A stretch of DNA of 64,000 bases, from the NCBI GenBank assembly GCA_910585605.1, contig CAJUFL010000004.1, forward strand, positions 62,001 through 126,000. The letters are read 5' to 3'. Shown one piece after another: positions 61,004 to 64,000 of this stretch. The position numbers and the translations under genes were made by a program. A model generated the notes under the pieces. The model was not told the origin of the DNA. It worked only from the letters and a program-made list of their open reading frames with translations, and made no database searches. Each line of letters starts with the position of its first letter. Position 1 is the stretch's first letter. The stretch comes from an uncultured Lachnospiraceae bacterium. GTDB taxonomy: Bacteria; Bacillota; Clostridia; Lachnospirales; Lachnospiraceae.

Positions 61004-62248
61004 CTATTTCCGGCATATAAATATTCCGGCATATTTTGTAATGGAAAATCCCTTTTTTGTCTTTTTTTCTACAAAGGTTCGGAAATCTTTGTAGCGGTCC
61101 AGAATATATTGGTTTTGATTGCCATGGCAGGATAAGATATATGCAATCAATGGTTCTGACTGATCTACAAGCAGGGAATCTTTATAAATTTCCATGTGTA
61201 TATTTGTAAAAAAAGGAGCCAGCAGGGTAGAACCGTTTTCTAGTCCAAAACGCTCATACAGTTTATCTGCCGACAGTATGATCAGACTGTTAAACTCCTG
61301 CACCAGACTGGTAATTTCTTTCATGTGGGAAGCGCCGTAGGTACTACAGATAAAGATACCATTTGGTCTTAGTATACGGCGGACTTCATCAAGAACGTCA
61401 GTGAGATGGTCACAGTAAAAAAGGACGTGATTTGCCAAAACAAGGTCAAAGGTTTCATCTTCATAAGGAATCCGGTGGCAGTCAAAGGCGTTAAAGGTAA
61501 ATCTGCTATCGGTATGATGTTGAAGTGGCAAAGGATCTGGATTGACAGCCGTATTGGAGTGAAGTCCGTTTTCCAGCAATTCAATCTCCCTTCTGGTGTC
61601 TCTTAGCATACCTTCGGAAATATCATTTAATGTAATATGAATATGTGCCGGCAGGTGGCTATAGTTTTCCTTCCAGAGAGCACCGTTTCCGCAGCCTAGC
61701 TCTAAAATATCCATTGGTTCTGTAATATGGCACTGTTCGTACAGCCATGGAAACCAGCCCTGTTGGTTAGATGCATAGAGCTTGTGAAGATTAATTCTTG
61801 CAGAAATGTTGGTAGCATTCTGGTACTGGCTTTTTAATGTGTTTTCCATATTAGTAAGATGGATGAGATTTAACATCTGGCTCCAATTGATTTCCTGTTC
61901 AGTATCGATCGCTTTTGCAGTATCCTCAATGGCATTTGCGACTAACTCCATCTGTTCAATCCGGTCTTTTACCAGCTTAAGCTGGAGATTTAAAGAATTT
62001 TTTAACATATGATAGTCAGAGTCCCCTATAGTCATATTACGGATATCTTCCAATGAAAATCCCAAATATTTTAAAAGTAGAATCTGCTGTAATCTTGCAA
62101 AATCCTCATCCGTGTAAAACCGGGCACCGGAATCATTCACATAAGAAGGCTTTAAAATATTCTGTTTGTCATAAAAGCGGATCGTACGGACTGTTAAATG
62201 TGCCATTTTTGCAAATTCACCAGAGGAATAATAGCCGGGTAATTTCAT
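61004..62248 (-). CDS. MerR-family regulator fused to a SAM-dependent methyltransferase
   Basis: 414 residues. Residues 1-70 are a MerR winged helix: YYSSGEFAKMAHLTVRTIRFYDKQNILKPS, then ARFYTDEDFARLQQILLLKYLGFSLEDI. A dimerising helix (about 85-125) follows. Residues about 165-330 are a class I methyltransferase with motif I ILELGCGNGALW, LNDISEGML, FDLVLANHVLFYCDHL and the ILRPNGIFICSTYG strand. The fusion suggests a regulator whose effector domain is a methyltransferase, perhaps sensing and modifying the same small molecule. No partner gene adjoins; target unknown. Confidence 0.88.
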   Translation of the reverse strand: MKLPGYYSSGEFAKMAHLTVRTIRFYDKQNILKPSYVNDSGARFYTDEDFARLQQILLLKYLGFSLEDIRNMTIGDSDYHMLKNSLNLQLKLVKDRIEQMELVANAIEDTAKAIDTEQEINWSQMLNLIHLTNMENTLKSQYQNATNISARINLHKLYASNQQGWFPWLYEQCHITEPMDILELGCGNGALWKENYSHLPAHIHITLNDISEGMLRDTRREIELLENGLHSNTAVNPDPLPLQHHTDSRFTFNAFDCHRIPYEDETFDLVLANHVLFYCDHLTDVLDEVRRILRPNGIFICSTYGASHMKEITSLVQEFNSLIILSADKLYERFGLENGSTLLAPFFTNIHMEIYKDSLLVDQSEPLIAYILSCHGNQNQYILDRYKDFRTFVEKKTKKGFSITKYAGIFICRK

Positions 62249-62321
62249 AGAGATGCTCCTTTAAAATTGTATTGATGCTTTCCTTTGACAGCGGTCGTTT
62301 TTTGGTGATCAATAACTATAT

Positions 62322-62481
62322 GATATCCAGGTAATTGCGAAACAGTTATGTTGTACCATATGTATTGTGAATATAGGAAGGCTTTGCTCGGCTAACGTTC
62401 CTAATGCTGTTGCAAATCCTTATATATAGCACAATACATATATCCAATTTATCAAGTTTCGCAATTACCTATAATGATATC
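62322..62481. repeat. Palindromic MITE-like element of about 160 bases
   Basis: Ends GATATC...GATATC. The arms AGGTAATTGCGAAAC and GTTTCGCAATTACCT are exact complements, followed inward by CATATGTATTGTG/CACAATACATAT. The centre has a TAGGAAGGC...GTTCCTA stem. It fills most of the 62249-62583 gap, with no transposase. It looks like a non-autonomous mobile or palindromic repeat. Confidence 0.8.
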
Positions 62482-62583
62482 AAAAAAAGGGAGAGATTAC
62501 CACAATTATTGTATTATGGGAAAAGGAAGGCTATAATAGAGGTATTATCTGGACGGTATCATTATTTTTGGAGGTGGAATCAT

Positions 62584-62841
62584 ATGGATGAACCATATTG
62601 GAAAGGGAAGCATTTTTCTTTTTTTCAAAATAAAGAGTGTGAGTTTTTTCCGTGTCATAAGGGGATTGACCGGGAGCAGTTTAACTGTCTGTTCTGCTAT
62701 TGCCCGCTGTATGCGCTGGGAGAGAAATGCGGAGGAAATCCTGTATTTTTGGAAAATGGGATTAAGGATTGCAGCTGCTGTATACTTCCCCATAAACCGG
62801 ATAACTATGGGTATGTCACAGAACATCTTGGACAAAATTAA
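62584..62841 (+). CDS. Cysteine-rich small-domain protein
   Basis: 85 residues from the ATG at 62584, preceded by TGGAGGTGG; a longer frame runs through the palindrome and is rejected. Ten cysteines occur as CEFFPCHKG, NCLFCYCPLY, KCGG and CSCCILPH, the pattern of the cysteine-rich small domain found alone or beside corrinoid genes in anaerobes. Likely binds zinc or an iron-sulfur cluster. No cobalamin gene is visible next to it. Confidence 0.85.
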   Translation: MDEPYWKGKHFSFFQNKECEFFPCHKGIDREQFNCLFCYCPLYALGEKCGGNPVFLENGIKDCSCCILPHKPDNYGYVTEHLGQN

Positions 62842-62924
62842 TACGTTGGGATTATAGATTTGAAATCGACAAAAGTCTGAATGGCAAAGGGATTGTTGCA
62901 GTTTTAAAGCAGGGGTAAAAAATC

Positions 62925-63458
62925 ATGAGAAAAGTTGTTTTATTTATAGCTATGAGTCTTGACGGATATATAGCAGATAAAAGCGGTGGCGTAGATTGGT
63001 TAAACGGTGAAGATGAAAATGCAAAGAGTGTTGATACCTACTCGGCATTTATAAAAAATGTAGATACGGTTATTATGGGATGGAATACTTACCATCAGGT
63101 TGTTACAGAATTATCCCCATTAGAATGGCCGTATTCAGGTTTGACAAGCTATATTATCACAAATAGAACACTTTCTTCCTCCGGTGAAATTATATTTATA
63201 TCCAAAAGTCCTTGTGAATTAGTACAGCAGTTATCACAAGAAAAAGGAAAAGATATTTGGATTTGTGGAGGAGCAGATATCATTCATCAATTAATGCAGA
63301 AAAATCTGATTGATATTTATTATATTTCGATTATCCCAACTATATTAGGGAATGGTATTCCTCTTTTTGGACCGATAGGAAGTGAGCTGAAATTAAAATT
63401 AGTAAACACTCAAACGAGCAATGGAATAACTGATCTGATTTATGAAAAAAGAGCTTAA
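62925..63458 (+). CDS. Dihydrofolate reductase-fold (RibD C-terminal-like) protein
   Basis: 177 residues. It starts VVLFIAMSLDGYIADKSGGVDWLNG, followed by VDTVIMGWNTYHQV, YIITNRTL, DIWICGGADIIHQLM and IDIYYISIIPTILGNGIPLFG. These are the motifs of the RibD C-terminal/YyaP-like branch of the DHFR fold. NADPH binding is expected; the substrate is unknown and it is probably not the folate enzyme. The ribosome site is weak (GGGG). Stand-alone. Confidence 0.88.
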   Translation: MRKVVLFIAMSLDGYIADKSGGVDWLNGEDENAKSVDTYSAFIKNVDTVIMGWNTYHQVVTELSPLEWPYSGLTSYIITNRTLSSSGEIIFISKSPCELVQQLSQEKGKDIWICGGADIIHQLMQKNLIDIYYISIIPTILGNGIPLFGPIGSELKLKLVNTQTSNGITDLIYEKRA

Positions 63459-63499
63459 ACATATTATTGATTTATTGAAGTAAGGCAGAGGTTAAAATT

Positions 63500-64000
63500 A
63501 TGAATAAGATATTGAATGAAATAAGGCGGCTTGTTAACGAAAACAGGGAAATGTATTTGCCACATATAAAGTCTGAAGCATTAGAAGAAAATGGTGCAGT
63601 TTACTATATGAATGGAAAAAATGGAACGGAATTTGATTGGTATGTAAATAACAAAATTTCTGATTTTTTTGTGTTTTATAACGATGAAAATAATTTAGGC
63701 GCTGTTAAGCTGACACTTTATTGTGGCGGTGACGTATTGATATATATTTATGACGAAAGCGGGAGAAGCTTGATAAAGGAAATCATAACCCATGTGGAAG
63801 CATCTGAGGATGATATTTTTACATTTGCGGTATTATTAAAAAATGTGATGGATAATAATAAAATCTGGGATGCGAATATAGACAGTATTCATACAGGCGC
63901 TGCATTAACTGCTGATATGATAAACGAATTTAGGAATAACAAACAGTACTATGAAGGTATGATTAATAGGAAAAGGATGTTTGGAATGATGTCGTATGTA
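63500..64000 (+). CDS. Unrecognised protein, 3' end cut by window edge
   Basis: An open frame of 167 codons from ATG 63500 to the window end: MNKILNEIRRLVNENREMYLPHIKSEALEENG, then mixed strand segments (FDWYVNNKISDFFVFYND, LGAVKLTLYCGGDVLIYIYDESG) and helices. No membrane segment or catalytic motif is visible. It is similar in composition to the preceding gene and 41 bases downstream of it, so possibly co-transcribed. Family unknown. Confidence 0.6.
   Translation, partial: MNKILNEIRRLVNENREMYLPHIKSEALEENGAVYYMNGKNGTEFDWYVNNKISDFFVFYNDENNLGAVKLTLYCGGDVLIYIYDESGRSLIKEIITHVEASEDDIFTFAVLLKNVMDNNKIWDANIDSIHTGAALTADMINEFRNNKQYYEGMINRKRMFGMMSYV

Noticed and set aside
62404..62583. 60-residue N-terminal extension of the cysteine-rich protein
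   Set aside because: It lies inside the palindromic element and the internal ATG at 62584 has a good GGAGG site.

Overview
The window looks like a chromosomal segment of a low-to-moderate GC Gram-positive anaerobe, most likely a member of the Lachnospiraceae (Clostridia). The reasons are the T-box upstream of thrS, a MurT/GatD pair, a meso-diaminopimelate dehydrogenase, the rpmG-secE-nusG-rplK-rplA order, many Big_2-type Ig-like secreted proteins, frequent TTG starts and strong AGGAGG ribosome binding sites. Genus cannot be fixed from the sequence alone. No CRISPR array, insertion sequence with an intact transposase, or prophage was seen.

Layout. 1-2440 (minus): the end-clipped thrS, a small membrane protein and their shared T-box leader with promoter. 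2500-4344 (minus): secreted GH25 lysozyme. 4817-4889: tRNA-Lys(CTT). 5167-12092: a three-gene SMC-type operon resembling Wadjet JetA-JetB-JetC, with no JetD, running straight into an aldose 1-epimerase gene. 13242-15710: murT and gatD (lipid II amidation), separated by a long palindrome and a tandem hairpin repeat. 15760-22503: cation efflux, WYL regulator with glycerol kinase, YugP-type protease, DUF1002 secreted protein, CorA-type transporter. 22532-24891: two membrane proteins resembling pieces of complex I/Mrp antiporter subunits. 25091-27182: an orphan acyl carrier protein, an unfamiliar enzyme and a phosphopantetheinyl transferase. 27310-30182: two paralogous secreted Ig-like proteins, the second apparently very highly expressed. 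30289-35911: a membrane protein and the CpsB/C/D plus polyprenyl glycosylphosphotransferase set of exopolysaccharide export, with no glycosyltransferases following.

36660-40253 is the most unusual part. It holds a gp25-like baseplate protein, a stand-alone DUF4157 (HELGH) protein, and a piece of the N-terminal domain of an extracellular contractile injection system (eCIS) AAA+ ATPase. That piece runs into a membrane-bound nucleotide-cyclase-like protein through an apparent one-base frameshift. Sheath, tube, spike and the ATPase core are absent, so this looks like a collapsed or repurposed eCIS locus. 40580-48387 is a five-gene ABC efflux unit (two lipoprotein adaptors, one FtsX-type permease, two ATPases).

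48736-51410 carries ribosomal and transcription genes with duplicated hairpin cassettes before rplK and rplA. 51702-53531 carries ddh, a zinc-ribbon MscL and a nuclease-family remnant. 54285-59615 (minus) carries a secreted DUF6273/Fn3 protein and the four dTDP-L-rhamnose genes in the order rfbA-rfbB-rfbD-rfbC. The right end (59616-64000) is AT-rich and accessory: two unknown ORFs, a MerR-methyltransferase fusion, a palindromic element, a cysteine-rich small protein, a DHFR-like protein and an ORF cut by the window edge.

All family assignments come from reading motifs by eye. No database search was possible.
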